Positions 10,154 to 19,448 are shown, counted from the stretch's first letter. The stretch: 64,000 nt of DNA from Archangium lansingense (GCF_026626635.1 NZ_JAPNKA010000001.1:9656501-9720500); one strand, 5' to 3'. Numbers and translations: made by a program. Notes: generated from the letters alone by a model not told the origin.

Positions 10154-10636
10154 TTACTGGCCCGGAGCCACGTTGGGCCCGAAGCCCAGGGACAGGGTGG
10201 GCAGAACCTTCCACTCGGTCCACGCTGGACGGGCCCAGGTGGCCTCGGAGGAGGCGCTCGCCCCGACTCCCAGGCGCAGGAAGCCGAAGCGCCAGGCCAC
10301 GCCCGCGTGGGCGCCATAGGGCATCAGCAGCCGCGTGTGCACGCTGGCCGTCCAGAAGAGGCCACGCCCATCCTGGGAACGCCAGAGCGGCCCCTCGTAG
10401 GAGAGCGACTGCGAGGCGATGGAGGCCCCCGCATACAGTCCACTCACCGGCAGGGAGAGCACCACCTTCACCTGCGTGAGGAAACGCACGGCCGTCATCG
10501 GCGGGTAGGACAGCGCCATGGGCACGTCGTAATGGAGGAAGGTGCCCGAGTCCTCGCTGAGCACATCCACGCGATCCAACCGCACCGGCGCGGCCAGGGT
10601 GAGGCCCGCGGCCACCAGGGAGAGGGTCAACGGCAC
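10154..10636 (-). CDS. Small exported protein of unknown function
   Basis: About 160 residues. The GTG at 10636 gives a clean signal peptide (PLTLSLVAAGLTLAAP); the longer frame upstream is a shadow of the preceding gene. The mature part alternates hydrophobic and polar residues with glycine-rich turns and many aromatic residues (TFLHYDVPMALSYPP, SVHTRLLMPYGAHAGVAWRFGF), like a small outer-membrane beta-barrel. It overlaps the end of the phosphodiesterase gene by 10 bp and is likely cotranscribed with it. No family recognised. Confidence 0.6.
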   Translation of the reverse strand: MPLTLSLVAAGLTLAAPVRLDRVDVLSEDSGTFLHYDVPMALSYPPMTAVRFLTQVKVVLSLPVSGLYAGASIASQSLSYEGPLWRSQDGRGLFWTASVHTRLLMPYGAHAGVAWRFGFLRLGVGASASSEATWARPAWTEWKVLPTLSLGFGPNVAPGQ

Positions 10637-11568
10637 GGCGCACGCTCCACGTAGTCGGTGATGAGGTAGTCCAGGGGCCAGCGGCAGTAGGCCGCGAGCT
10701 GGCCCTCGGTGTTGGCCGTCCACACGGCCGTCTTCAGCCCGGCCTTGCGCACCGCCTCCATGGCGGGGCGAGCCGCCACCGGGTACGCCACGGCGATGCC
10801 ATCCGCCCCCGCGTCGCGCGTGAGCTGGATGAGCTCCTGAGCGCCCACGGTGCGCTGCAGCTCCTTGGTGAGGCCCACCAGGGTGGTGTTGTCGTCCGCT
10901 CCGAAGGCCGGCCAGATAAGGAGCGTCTCTACGTCCTGGTGCGCCTGGACAGCCTTGAGCAGCTCGCCGCGGGTAGAGGTGACGAAGAAGCGATTGGGCA
11001 GCGCCGCCGCGTTCCAGCGGCCAAGGATCTCCTCGGCGAAGACCTCGGGCGGCTCCGTGAAGTCCGGATGCTCCTTGACGTCGAGCTGCACCACCACGTC
11101 CGGGTGGCCCTTCAGCGCGGAGAGCAGCTCATCGAAGGTGAAGTACCGGTCCGCCACCTTGAAGGCGCCGGGAGTCGCCGCATCCCCCAGGCCGCCGCAG
11201 CGGTAGTCGCGCCACAGCTCCTCCAGGGTGAAGTCCTTGATGAGGAGACGCGAGTCCTCGGACAGACGGCGGGGCTCCAGCTCTCCCTCGACGAGGGTGT
11301 ACGTGCACAGCTCCGCGTCGATCCACGCGTCATGCGAGAGGATGGGTACGCGGTCCTTGGTGAGGACGACATCCACCTCGATGGCCGGGTAGCCCTCGTG
11401 CAGCGCGGCGCTCACCGCCGAGCGCGAGTTCTCCGGGTAGTTACCCGCCCCGACGCGGTGCGCTACCACGCGAGGCTCGCCCGGGGCGTCCACGAGGCCG
11501 CAGCCCGTGGCCAGCAGCAGCGCGCAAGCGAGCGCGCCTCCTCTTCGATTCCACCTGGTGTTTGTCAT
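10627..11568 (-). CDS. Glycerophosphodiester phosphodiesterase family lipoprotein
   Basis: A 313-residue GDPD-family enzyme that would hydrolyse glycerophosphodiesters to glycerol-3-phosphate and an alcohol in the envelope. A signal peptide ends in a lipobox LLATGC. The TIM-barrel signature residues are present: AHRVGAGNYPENS at the first strand, EVDVVLTKDRVPILSHD for the metal and acid/base residues, then QLDVK and the terminal TANTEGQL. Start ATG at 11568 (MTNTRW) is preferred over an upstream open frame because it begins the signal peptide. The small exported protein downstream overlaps it. Confidence 0.88.
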   Translation of the reverse strand: MTNTRWNRRGGALACALLLATGCGLVDAPGEPRVVAHRVGAGNYPENSRSAVSAALHEGYPAIEVDVVLTKDRVPILSHDAWIDAELCTYTLVEGELEPRRLSEDSRLLIKDFTLEELWRDYRCGGLGDAATPGAFKVADRYFTFDELLSALKGHPDVVVQLDVKEHPDFTEPPEVFAEEILGRWNAAALPNRFFVTSTRGELLKAVQAHQDVETLLIWPAFGADDNTTLVGLTKELQRTVGAQELIQLTRDAGADGIAVAYPVAARPAMEAVRKAGLKTAVWTANTEGQLAAYCRWPLDYLITDYVERAPCR

Positions 11569-11626
11569 GGGGGGCCCGAGTCGTACCACGAGGGCTCCCC
11601 TGCCAACCATGCAACCGGCGTGAAGC

Positions 11627-13264
11627 TTACGCTCCGATCGCGGTGGGACGCGCGACAGGCTCCGTTGCCCCCGCGTCCACCTGCTGGCGCGCGGGAATGA
11701 AGGTCATGGCGCGCTCGGCCAGCGCGGTGATGGTGAGCGAGGGATTCACCCCTGGGTTGGCGGAGATGGCCGAGCCGTCGATGACATACAGGCCGTCGTA
11801 GCCAAAGAGGCGGTGCTGCGAGTCGATGGTGCCCGTCTGCGGCGAGTCCCCCATGCAGCAGCCGCCGAGGATGTGGGCGGTGGTGGGGATGCCCATCACC
11901 GACTCGGAGGCCAGGGTCATGGGCAGGCCGTCCAGCTTCTCCGCCACCCGGTCGGCCAGCTCGGTGGCCTCGGGGATATGGGCGGTGGGCGCGGGGCCCT
12001 CCTGCAGGCCGGTGACGAGCCCCTTCGTCCCAGCGGTGAAGAGCCCTCGCCCGCGCCGCATGCGCAGGTGCCCGTCCAGCGTGCGCATATAGAGGAGGAT
12101 CATCGAGCGCCGGGCGAAGTCCCGGGTGAACCATCCGCTGAGGATCTTCAGCGGGTGGCGCAGGAAGAGGCCGGCCAGGTTCGCGATTCGCGAGAGGGCA
12201 TTAGTGCCCCCGACGTGCGGCGCCATCAGTGAGCGGAAGAAGTCCGAGCCCGCCGAGTAGCGCACCGGCTCCAGGTGCGAGTGCGCATCCGTGTGGAGGA
12301 TGGAGCCGATGGCGATGCCCTTGGACAGATCCTTGTCGTGGAAGCGCTTGCCGGCCACCACGCCGATGAGCGCCTCCGAGTTGGTCCTCACGCAATCGCC
12401 GAGCCGATCCGACAGCCGAGGCAGCCCGTCCGGGTGCGCCTTGAGCTTGAGCAGCAGGTCCACCGTGCCCAGCACGCCGCCGGAGAAGATGAGCTGGCGC
12501 GCGGTGAAGCGCCGCTTGCGGCGGGAGAAGCGCGAGGTGCCCTCGAGCGCCTCCACCTCATAGCCACCACCGGGCAGCGGGCGCACCCAGGTGACCTCGG
12601 TGTCCGCGTGGAGGGTCAGGCCGCGCTTCTCGGCGAAGTAGAGGTAGTTCTTGTCCAGCGTGTTCTTGGCGTTGAAGCGGCAGCCCGTCATGCAGCCGCC
12701 GCACGAGTTGCAGCCCGTGCGCTCGGGGCCCTCGCCGCCGAAGTACGGATCCGGCACCGTCTCCCCGGGCTTGCCGAAGTAGACCGCCACCGTGGTGGAC
12801 TGGAAGTCCTCGCGGCCCATGTCCTTGCCCACTTGCTGGATGATCTCATCCGGCAGCGTGCGCAGCGGGTTCACCGTCGCCCCGAGCATCTTGCGCGCAG
12901 TGGTGTAGTGCGGCGCCAGCTCCGACTTCCAATCCGCCAGCGCCCCCCATGAGCGCGCCTGGAAGAAGTCATCCTTCGGGATGGGCAGCGTGTTCGCGTA
13001 GACGAGCGAGCCTCCGCCCACGCCCACGCCGGACAGCACCGTGACGTGGCGGAAGAACGTCATCTTGAACAGGCCCCGCCACCCGACCTGCGGCACCCAC
13101 AGCCACTTCTTCAGGTCCCAGTTCGTCTTGGGGAAGTCCTTCGCCTGCAGGCGCCGGCCTTTCTCCAACACCACCACCCGGTAGCCCTTCTCCGTCAGTC
13201 GCAGCGCGCTCACGCTGCCCCCGAAACCCGAGCCGATGATCAGCCAGTCGCAATCGAAGTCCAT
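11627..13264 (-). CDS. FAD-dependent GMC/cholesterol oxidase-like oxidoreductase
   Basis: A 545-residue flavoprotein. The dinucleotide fold is at residues 8-36 (IIGSGFGGSVSALRL, ending VVLEKG). The GVGVGGGSLVYAN segment near 80-92 and the C-terminal NPGVNPSLTITALAERA are GMC signatures. A four-cysteine motif, CNSCGGCMTGC, near residue 185 is typical of this GMC subgroup and might bind metal. A GGCCMG motif near 480 resembles the active-site region of cholesterol oxidase-like proteins. No signal peptide. Substrate (sterol or other alcohol) not determined. Preceded by a repeat-bearing intergenic region. Confidence 0.88.
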   Translation of the reverse strand: MDFDCDWLIIGSGFGGSVSALRLTEKGYRVVVLEKGRRLQAKDFPKTNWDLKKWLWVPQVGWRGLFKMTFFRHVTVLSGVGVGGGSLVYANTLPIPKDDFFQARSWGALADWKSELAPHYTTARKMLGATVNPLRTLPDEIIQQVGKDMGREDFQSTTVAVYFGKPGETVPDPYFGGEGPERTGCNSCGGCMTGCRFNAKNTLDKNYLYFAEKRGLTLHADTEVTWVRPLPGGGYEVEALEGTSRFSRRKRRFTARQLIFSGGVLGTVDLLLKLKAHPDGLPRLSDRLGDCVRTNSEALIGVVAGKRFHDKDLSKGIAIGSILHTDAHSHLEPVRYSAGSDFFRSLMAPHVGGTNALSRIANLAGLFLRHPLKILSGWFTRDFARRSMILLYMRTLDGHLRMRRGRGLFTAGTKGLVTGLQEGPAPTAHIPEATELADRVAEKLDGLPMTLASESVMGIPTTAHILGGCCMGDSPQTGTIDSQHRLFGYDGLYVIDGSAISANPGVNPSLTITALAERAMTFIPARQQVDAGATEPVARPTAIGA

Positions 13265-13381
13265 TCGCGTCCTCCCCCCAGAAGGGATGGTTCACAGAGT
13301 ACTCGGGAGCCCGCTGGATGCGCTCCTCTTCCCGCTCGGAAAGCAGGCACACGGGCACGGGTGGGAACTTGGGACATCCGA

Positions 13382-13420
13382 TACCCTCACCCCGTCCCTC
13401 TCCCGAAGGGAGAGGGGAGT
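13382..13420. repeat. Dispersed intergenic hairpin repeat, copy 1
   Basis: CCCTCACCCC followed by CCCTCTCCC-gaa-GGGAGAGGG, a perfect 9-bp stem (13396-13404 with 13408-13416). The same core recurs at 23178, 38331 and, inverted, at 56646. It sits between two minus-strand genes. Confidence 0.8.
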
Positions 13421-13431
13421 GGGGCTCGATG

Positions 13432-14370
13432 TCACTCGGGATTGCTCGGAGGGGTCAGCTTCTGGCGGGCGGTTTCCCGGCGCTTCGCTCGCACCTTGCC
13501 CGCTACGTTGAGCAGCAGCCGATCCCTCTCCCAGCGCTCGCGCGTCGGCGCGTCCACCTGCTCCCAGAGCGGTCCCAAGCCGTCTACCCGTCTCCGGCAC
13601 AGGTCGAGCGCCCCCGCCAACGCCAGGTGCACCGCCGGCGACGCCGGGTCCGCCTGCGCCAGTCCCCTCATCGTCACCGCGAGAGCCAGCAGCTCCTCGC
13701 GCACCTCGTCCGGCCAGCCCGAGCGCCTCGCCACCTGCAGCAGCCACCCGAGCACCGCCGCGAACACGTGGCAGTCCTCTACTGTGCGGAACGGTTTGAC
13801 GTAGCGCTCATAGCCATCGCCCGGCAGCACCTCCTCGGGCGCCACCGCCACCTCGTGCAGCCGCAGCTCCGCGTGGGGCACCTCGGGGACAAAGGGCGTC
13901 TCGGGCAGCTCGGTGAGTGTTACCCCTGAACGGCGGGCGTCGAGCCTTACGAGCCGGAGCCGGTTGCGCCCCTGCGCGTCCTGCCCCTCGTTGGCCACCA
14001 CCAGCAGCTCGTCCGCCGCGGTCCCCAGGGTGACGAAGGCCTTGGTGCCCTCCAGGCGCAACGGGCCCTCGCCCGAGCCGGTGAGCCGGGTCTGCATGGC
14101 CGAGGGGTGTCCGCCTCCGGCCTCGGTGACGCACAGGGCGTAACGGTGATGGGGCGGCAGTTGGGGGAACAAGGAGCGCAGGGCCGAGTGGTAGCCCGAC
14201 GCGAATGCGTACCCCAGCCGATCGGCCGCGAAGCCCCCGGCGAACGCCACGTCCACCGGCAGCGAGAAGCGCGAGGACACTTGGAGGTGCCGCGTCCACC
14301 AGTCCTCGACAGAGCCGAGGGATGCCGGAGCGGGTGACTCGGTGAGGAGGAACCGCAAGAGCTCGTCCAT
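13432..14370 (-). CDS. Acyl-CoA dehydrogenase-like flavoprotein
   Basis: A 312-residue protein resembling a shortened acyl-CoA dehydrogenase: an N-terminal helical part, a middle beta domain with ALCVTEAGGGHPSAMQTRL and GPLRLEGTKAFVTLGTAADELLVVA (matching the ACAD flavin-binding 'TE...S......G..G.K.fit.a..Ad' pattern), and a short C-terminal helical bundle. Standard ACADs have about 380 residues, and the catalytic Glu region is not identifiable, so activity is uncertain. It lies upstream of the GMC oxidoreductase on the same strand and diverges from the DUF2252 gene. Confidence 0.65.
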   Translation of the reverse strand: MDELLRFLLTESPAPASLGSVEDWWTRHLQVSSRFSLPVDVAFAGGFAADRLGYAFASGYHSALRSLFPQLPPHHRYALCVTEAGGGHPSAMQTRLTGSGEGPLRLEGTKAFVTLGTAADELLVVANEGQDAQGRNRLRLVRLDARRSGVTLTELPETPFVPEVPHAELRLHEVAVAPEEVLPGDGYERYVKPFRTVEDCHVFAAVLGWLLQVARRSGWPDEVREELLALAVTMRGLAQADPASPAVHLALAGALDLCRRRVDGLGPLWEQVDAPTRERWERDRLLLNVAGKVRAKRRETARQKLTPPSNPE

Positions 14371-14389
14371 GCGGCCACTCTAGTCGAAG

Positions 14390-14420
14390 CGTGACGCAGA
14401 GCCGTGACCCAAGCGTCACG
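14390..14420. promoter_or_regulatory. CGTGAC repeat/palindrome in a divergent promoter region
   Basis: CGTGACGC (14390-14397) and GCGTCACG (14413-14420) are inverted repeats 15 bp apart. A third CGTGAC lies between them at 14403-14408, so CGTGAC boxes recur with 12-13 bp steps. The position, in the 85-bp gap between divergent genes, suggests a regulator binding site acting on one or both. Function is inferred. Confidence 0.5.
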
Positions 14421-14455
14421 GACCGTCCACATGGGGACCCTACCTTGCCCAACCC

Positions 14456-15826
14456 ATGTCCCCTCCCCTCCCCCTCCGTGCCGCCCTGGGCGGCGTGTTG
14501 CTCGTCCTTGCCGCCTCGAGCGCGGGCGCGGCCCAGAGCCGCACCAGTTACGTGGTAGGTGAAATCACCTCGTTCAACTCCAGCCTGGATTCCGCGAGCC
14601 GCGCCGAGAAGTACGCGCGGATGAAGGAGTCCGCCTTCTCCTTCTACCGGGGCAGCAACCACCTGTACTGGAAGGACTTCGGCAGCTCCCCTCTGCTCTC
14701 CACCTACGGGGGGACCAGCTCCACGCGCACCTGGCTGGGCGGCGATCCGCACATCAACAACACTGGTGCGTTCGACGACGATCAGGGCGACATCGTCTTC
14801 GGCCTCAACGACTTCGATGAGGCCGTCATTGGCGACTACCAGCTCGATGTCTGGCGCATGGCCGTCAGCCTGGTGCTCGTGGCCCGCGAGAACGGTGTGT
14901 TCAGCACCGCCGACCAGGACGTCCTCCTGGATGCCTTCTCCGAGTCCTACCTGGACACCCTGGCCGACTTCGCCGGCAACAGCGGCGAGACCACCCGGAA
15001 GTTCCGCGCCAGCAACACCTACGGTCTACTCAATGACTTCCTCGACGACGTGACCGCCAGCAACAGCCGGGTGGAGCTGCTCGACAAGTGGACGGTGAAG
15101 GTCAATGGCATCCGCCGCCTCGACACCACGAGCAACCCGGACCTCTCCGCGGTGTCCCCGGCCGTGGACAGCGACCTCCGCTCCCGGATGAGCAGCTACC
15201 GCTCCACCCTCAGCGGGGGCACCACGTGGCCGTCCAGCTACTTCACGGTGAAGAGCGTGGCGCAGCGCCTGCACGCCGGCATCGGCTCGCTGGGTGTCAC
15301 CCGCTATTACGTGCTCATCGAGGGTGCCACCACCTCCCAGGACGATGACCGCATTCTCGACGTGAAGGCCCAGCGAACCCCGAGCGCCTGGCCCTACCTC
15401 AGCGCCTCCGCCGTGAGCCAGACGGGCTCCGTGTGTGGCAACAACATGGCCGTGCGCACCGTGCAGGCATACAAGGCACTCGGCTACCGCGTGGACGACC
15501 ACCTGGGCTGGGTGACGCTGGTGGATGGCGTCCCGTACAGCGTGCGCGAGGTGTCGCCCTGGAAGGAGTCCTTCCCCACGGAGGAGCTCACCACGCTGAC
15601 GCGCTTCACGAACCTCGCCGAGCAGTGGGGGCAAGTGCTGGCTACCCACCACGCCCGCGCCGACAAGGATTGGGACTCGGCGGTCTTCCCGTACTCGGTG
15701 GACAGTGAGATCCACGCCCGCACCGACGGAGACCACGCCGGCTTCCGCGCCCGGGTGCGCACCATTGCCGCCGACTACGCGACCCAGGTGCAGTACGATT
15801 ACGACAGCTTCCGCACGAGCTTCTGA
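14456..15826 (+). CDS. Secreted DUF2252 family protein
   Basis: A 456-residue exported protein. A signal peptide (ALGGVLLVLAASSAGAA) is followed by DUF2252 hallmarks: KYARMKESAFSFYRGSNH near 50-70, WLGGDPHINNTGAFDDD near 93-110 and FGLNDFDEAVIGD shortly after, with LDVWRMAVSL. DUF2252 proteins have a kinase-like (aminoglycoside phosphotransferase-related) fold, with unknown biochemical role. The export signal makes a classical ATP-dependent kinase activity doubtful for this copy. It is followed after 6 bp by a histidine kinase gene, so the two may be cotranscribed. Confidence 0.88.
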   Translation: MSPPLPLRAALGGVLLVLAASSAGAAQSRTSYVVGEITSFNSSLDSASRAEKYARMKESAFSFYRGSNHLYWKDFGSSPLLSTYGGTSSTRTWLGGDPHINNTGAFDDDQGDIVFGLNDFDEAVIGDYQLDVWRMAVSLVLVARENGVFSTADQDVLLDAFSESYLDTLADFAGNSGETTRKFRASNTYGLLNDFLDDVTASNSRVELLDKWTVKVNGIRRLDTTSNPDLSAVSPAVDSDLRSRMSSYRSTLSGGTTWPSSYFTVKSVAQRLHAGIGSLGVTRYYVLIEGATTSQDDDRILDVKAQRTPSAWPYLSASAVSQTGSVCGNNMAVRTVQAYKALGYRVDDHLGWVTLVDGVPYSVREVSPWKESFPTEELTTLTRFTNLAEQWGQVLATHHARADKDWDSAVFPYSVDSEIHARTDGDHAGFRARVRTIAADYATQVQYDYDSFRTSF

Positions 15827-15832
15827 CCCTTC

Positions 15833-17353
15833 ATGCGCCGTCCTCGCCCCTGGCATCGACTCCCCTGGCGCCTCACGGCGATGATCGCCGGGGCAACGGT
15901 GCTCGCGGCGGTCGTGCTCCAGTTCATCCTGCTCGCGTTGCTCGGCTATTACCTCGGGCGCTCCGACAGCTTCGCGGTCACGATCGCGGAAGAGCTTCGG
16001 AACGTCGCGAGAGGGTTGGAATCCGCGCTCCTGGCGGACCCTCCCGACCATGGAGCCGTGGAGCGGCAACTCGCCGCGCTCGTGAGCTCCGAGAGCGACA
16101 CCCCGTCCAGTCCGCTCCATTTCGAGCTGCGCGTGACGGGTGTGCGTTCGGGGGCTGTCGCGGTCTTCACGCGTGACCGGGCCAATGTCTCGACCTTCGC
16201 GTTCGAAGGAGGGCGCGTCCAGGCCTCCTCCGCACTGGTGCCCACTCCGGAGGAGGAGGAATTGCTGGCCCGGGCCCTGACCGGGACCGTAGACACGGCA
16301 CGCCTCTCGCGCCGGCTCCCAGATGGAGGAATCGTGGTCGCAGTGCCCGTGGGACCGGGTCCCGCTTCGCCGAAGGTGGCCCTGCTCGTCCGCATCGCTC
16401 CACCCATCGAGGCCGCTGGATACCTCTCCGCGGCGGTGCAGCTCGTGGCCTCGACCGGCCTGGTGATTGCGCTCCTCGCCGGGCTGTCGGCGCTCGGGGT
16501 GGGGGCGCTCACGTCACGCTGGTTGATGAGCCGCCTCGCACCGCTCACGGCCGCAGCCGACGCCTGGACACATGGCGCGCTCGATGTCTCGTCCACGGTG
16601 TCCGGTCACGACGAGCTCGCCGGCCTCTCGCACCAGCTCAACCGGATGGCCGCCGAGCTGCGGATGCAGGTGCAGAGCCGGCAGCAGCTCGCCGCGCTCG
16701 AGGAACGGCATCGCCTCGCACGCGACCTTCACGACACCGTGAAGCAGCACCTGTTCGCCACCGCGATGCAGCTCGGGGCGGCGCGCGCGTTGCTCCCGGG
16801 AGAACCGGCCCGCGCTGCCCATTGCGTGGAACAGGCCTCCTCGCTCGTGCAGCAGTCACAGAACGAGCTCATGGCCACGCTGCACATGCTCCGGCCCAGC
16901 TTCCCCGACGCGCCATGGGCCGAGCAGCTCCGAGTCCTCCTCGAGGAGTGGTCGCGGCGGGAGGGAATCTCCGTCGACGCCGGGGGCGACGTGCAGGAAC
17001 TGCCGCTCCCTACCGAAGTCACGCAGGAGCTCATGTGCATCGTGTCGGAGGCACTCTCCAACGTCGCCCGGCACAGCGGCGCCCGCCGGGTGACGCTCGC
17101 GCTCCGCGCCCGAGGCACTCGTCTCTGCGAGCTGGCGATCGAAGATAACGGCCGGGGGCTGTCCGGGGCGGTTGGCGCCGGCATGGGGCTCCGCTCGATG
17201 CGTGAGCGCGCGGAGCGCCTGCCGGGCGGAAGCTTCACCCTGTCTTCAGGCGCGCACGGTGGCGTCCGCATCCAGGTCCTGTTCGAGATACGGGCCGAAG
17301 CCGGGCAGCAGCCGCAGACACTCAGTCCCCACGGCCTCTGGAAGCAGTCATGA
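15833..17353 (+). CDS. NarL-family sensor histidine kinase
   Basis: A 506-residue membrane kinase. Two transmembrane segments (about 15-40 and 195-225) flank an extracytoplasmic sensor domain; a HAMP-like region follows. The HisKA_3 dimerisation domain carries His300 in RHRLARDLHDTVKQH, the NarL/DesK-type phosphoacceptor. The ATPase domain has EALSNVARHSGA (N box) and EDNGRGLSG with GMGLRSMRERAE (G boxes). It would phosphorylate a LuxR-type response regulator, and one is encoded convergently, overlapping its 3' end by 32 bp. The signal sensed is unknown. Six bp separate it from the DUF2252 gene. Confidence 0.93.
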   Translation: MRRPRPWHRLPWRLTAMIAGATVLAAVVLQFILLALLGYYLGRSDSFAVTIAEELRNVARGLESALLADPPDHGAVERQLAALVSSESDTPSSPLHFELRVTGVRSGAVAVFTRDRANVSTFAFEGGRVQASSALVPTPEEEELLARALTGTVDTARLSRRLPDGGIVVAVPVGPGPASPKVALLVRIAPPIEAAGYLSAAVQLVASTGLVIALLAGLSALGVGALTSRWLMSRLAPLTAAADAWTHGALDVSSTVSGHDELAGLSHQLNRMAAELRMQVQSRQQLAALEERHRLARDLHDTVKQHLFATAMQLGAARALLPGEPARAAHCVEQASSLVQQSQNELMATLHMLRPSFPDAPWAEQLRVLLEEWSRREGISVDAGGDVQELPLPTEVTQELMCIVSEALSNVARHSGARRVTLALRARGTRLCELAIEDNGRGLSGAVGAGMGLRSMRERAERLPGGSFTLSSGAHGGVRIQVLFEIRAEAGQQPQTLSPHGLWKQS

Positions 17354-18005
17354 GCCCCTCACGCCAGGCCAGGGCAGCGGCCTGGGTGCGGTCCGTCACC
17401 GCCAGCTTCCCCAGGATGCTGCTGACGTGGGACTTCACCGTCTTCTCGCTGATGAACAGCCGCCGGGCGATCTCCGCGTTGGCGGCCCCCTCCGCGAGCA
17501 GCCGCAGGACCTGGGCCTCGCGCTCGCTGAGCTCCTCGAGTGGCCCTGACCGCGGAGGAGGGCTGGACGGCTGCTGGAGCGCACGCACCACCTGACTGGC
17601 GATGGGCGCGGCCAGCACCGCCTCTCCGCGTGCGGCCTTCCGGATCGCCTGGAGGAGCTCGTCGGGGGACGCACTCTTGAGCAGGTAGGACAGGGCCCCC
17701 GCACGCAGCGAGGGCAGGACGTGCTCGTCGTCGTGGAACGAGGTGAGGATCAGCACCTGCGAGCGCGGGCTCACCTGCTTGAGGCGTTTCGTGGCCTCCA
17801 CTCCGGAGAGCCCGGGCATCAGCAGGTCCAGGAGCACCACGTCTGGCGTGTGACGCGCCGCGAGTGCAACCGCCGCATCGCCCGATTCCGCCTCCCCGAC
17901 GACCTCGAAGTCGGGCTGCGTCTGGAGCAAGGCGCGCACGCCCATGCGCACCACCGCATGATCGTCCGCGAGGAGGATGTGGAGCTTCGAAGGCACGGGG
18001 CTCAT
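17322..18005 (-). CDS. LuxR/NarL-type response regulator
   Basis: A 227-residue regulator. The receiver domain (residues 8-125) has the acidic pair Asp14/Asp15 and phosphoacceptor Asp60 in VVLLDLLMPG, with Ser/Thr and Lys of the active site in LILTSFHDD and SYLLKSASP. The C-terminal LuxR helix-turn-helix runs from about 155 (LSEREAQVLRLLAEGAANAEIA to EKTVKSHVSSIL). The start at 18005 (MSPVPSK) is chosen because the frame upstream lacks homologous content. It is the likely cognate partner of the convergent NarL-type kinase; the last 32 bp of the two genes overlap. Confidence 0.93.
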   Translation of the reverse strand: MSPVPSKLHILLADDHAVVRMGVRALLQTQPDFEVVGEAESGDAAVALAARHTPDVVLLDLLMPGLSGVEATKRLKQVSPRSQVLILTSFHDDEHVLPSLRAGALSYLLKSASPDELLQAIRKAARGEAVLAAPIASQVVRALQQPSSPPPRSGPLEELSEREAQVLRLLAEGAANAEIARRLFISEKTVKSHVSSILGKLAVTDRTQAAALAWREGLMTASRGRGD

Positions 18006-18145
18006 CCTACCGGCGGATCGGACCTCGGTCTGAGGACGGAGTGAAGAATCCTCCCCGAGCCCGATGCGGTGAGCCGCACACGATTGCACTCTGTGTCTCG
18101 AGCGGAGCACCTGGCCGGAGGCCGCGACGGAAGAGAGGAAGCAAC

Positions 18146-19375
18146 GTGTTCGGGTTTCACAGCACGAGAATGTTGGGAGGAGTGGTTGTCCTGGGATGGT
18201 TGATGAGCGCCTGCGGGCCATCCCATCGATTCACGGAGCTCGGCGAGGGCCGGGGACGCGTGGTCCTCGCGGAGACAGTGGAACGCTACGCACGAGCCGA
18301 CATCGAGACGAGCCGCGCGAGGATTCCCGAGCTGAAGGACATTCCTCCCATCGAGCATGGGGTCGAGTGCCTCGAGGTGACCTACGAGACGGTGGACCTC
18401 GAGGAGCGCCCCACACTTGCCTCTGGGATCGTCTGCCTGCCGCTCGATGGCAAGGAGGCCGTGCCCCTCATCAGCTACCAACACGGAACGGAGGTGGCGG
18501 ACGGTGCCGTCCCGACGGGGGGCGACTCGGACTTCGCTGCCTTCATGGCCCTGTTCTTCTCGGGGGGAGGATACGCGGTCTGTGCCTCGGACTACCTCGG
18601 CCTGGGCGCTTCCGAGCGCAAGGGCATCCACCCGTACCTGCACGCCACCAGCGAGGCGAACGCGAGCATCGACATGATCCGCGCGGCGCACCACGTCGCG
18701 CGCGCCATGGGCATCCCGCTGAGCGACCGGCTGTACCTCACCGGCTACTCGCAGGGTGGTCACGCGACGATGGCCCTGTCGAAGGCGCTCCAGGCGCAGC
18801 ACGCCGAGGAGCTCCCGGTGAGCGCCGCCATGCCCATGGGGGGGCCGTATGATCTCTCACGGACCAGCCTCGACGCGGTGCTGCGGCAACCCCAGCTCGC
18901 CTCGTCGCTGTACCTCGCGTACATCCTCCTGGGCTACAACCGCGTCTACGATCTCTTCGCGAGCCCGAGCGACGTCTTCCGGGATGCCCCCCTGGTGGAG
19001 CGGCTCTTCGACAGGACGCACGGCTTCGAAGAGGTCCTGGAGAAGCTCCCCGCCACGCCCGAGGCGCTGCTGACTCCAGAGTACTTCGCCGCGCTCCGCG
19101 ACGACCCGGCCCACCCGCTCCGGCGGGCAGCCCGGGAGAATGATCTCTACGACTGGCGGCCCCACGAGCCCGTCCGGCTCTGTCATGGCGAGGCGGACCT
19201 GGACGTGCCCTTCCAGAACGCGGTCATCGCGGAGGGGCGGATGAAGGAGCTCGGAGCGGACGTCGCGATCGTCAGCGTGGGGGCCCTGGATCATCAGAAC
19301 GCCGTCACGCCCTGTCACATCGAAGCGCGCCGGTGGTTCGACACACTCGAACCTCGAGCCGCTGGCGAGCGCTAA
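18146..19375 (+). CDS. Alpha/beta-hydrolase (secretory lipase-like) lipoprotein
   Basis: A 409-residue hydrolase. A short signal peptide ends in LMSAC, a lipobox. The alpha/beta-hydrolase fold shows YLTGYSQGGHATMAL (nucleophile Ser in GYSQGG), the acid region HGEADLDVPF and the C-terminal DHQNAVTP holding the likely catalytic His. The pattern with GYAVCASDYLGLG and the cap region matches secretory lipase/feruloyl esterase-like families. GTG 18146 follows AGAGAGGA at 18132-18139; ATG 18170 would shorten the signal peptide too much. It stands alone, with an inverted repeat just downstream. Confidence 0.85.
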   Translation: MFGFHSTRMLGGVVVLGWLMSACGPSHRFTELGEGRGRVVLAETVERYARADIETSRARIPELKDIPPIEHGVECLEVTYETVDLEERPTLASGIVCLPLDGKEAVPLISYQHGTEVADGAVPTGGDSDFAAFMALFFSGGGYAVCASDYLGLGASERKGIHPYLHATSEANASIDMIRAAHHVARAMGIPLSDRLYLTGYSQGGHATMALSKALQAQHAEELPVSAAMPMGGPYDLSRTSLDAVLRQPQLASSLYLAYILLGYNRVYDLFASPSDVFRDAPLVERLFDRTHGFEEVLEKLPATPEALLTPEYFAALRDDPAHPLRRAARENDLYDWRPHEPVRLCHGEADLDVPFQNAVIAEGRMKELGADVAIVSVGALDHQNAVTPCHIEARRWFDTLEPRAAGER

Positions 19376-19448
19376 GCCTCCGGACATAGATACTGTCCAC
19401 TCCTCGCCAGGAGCCGCTGGCGATGACGAGGGGGCGTTGGCGCGCTGC

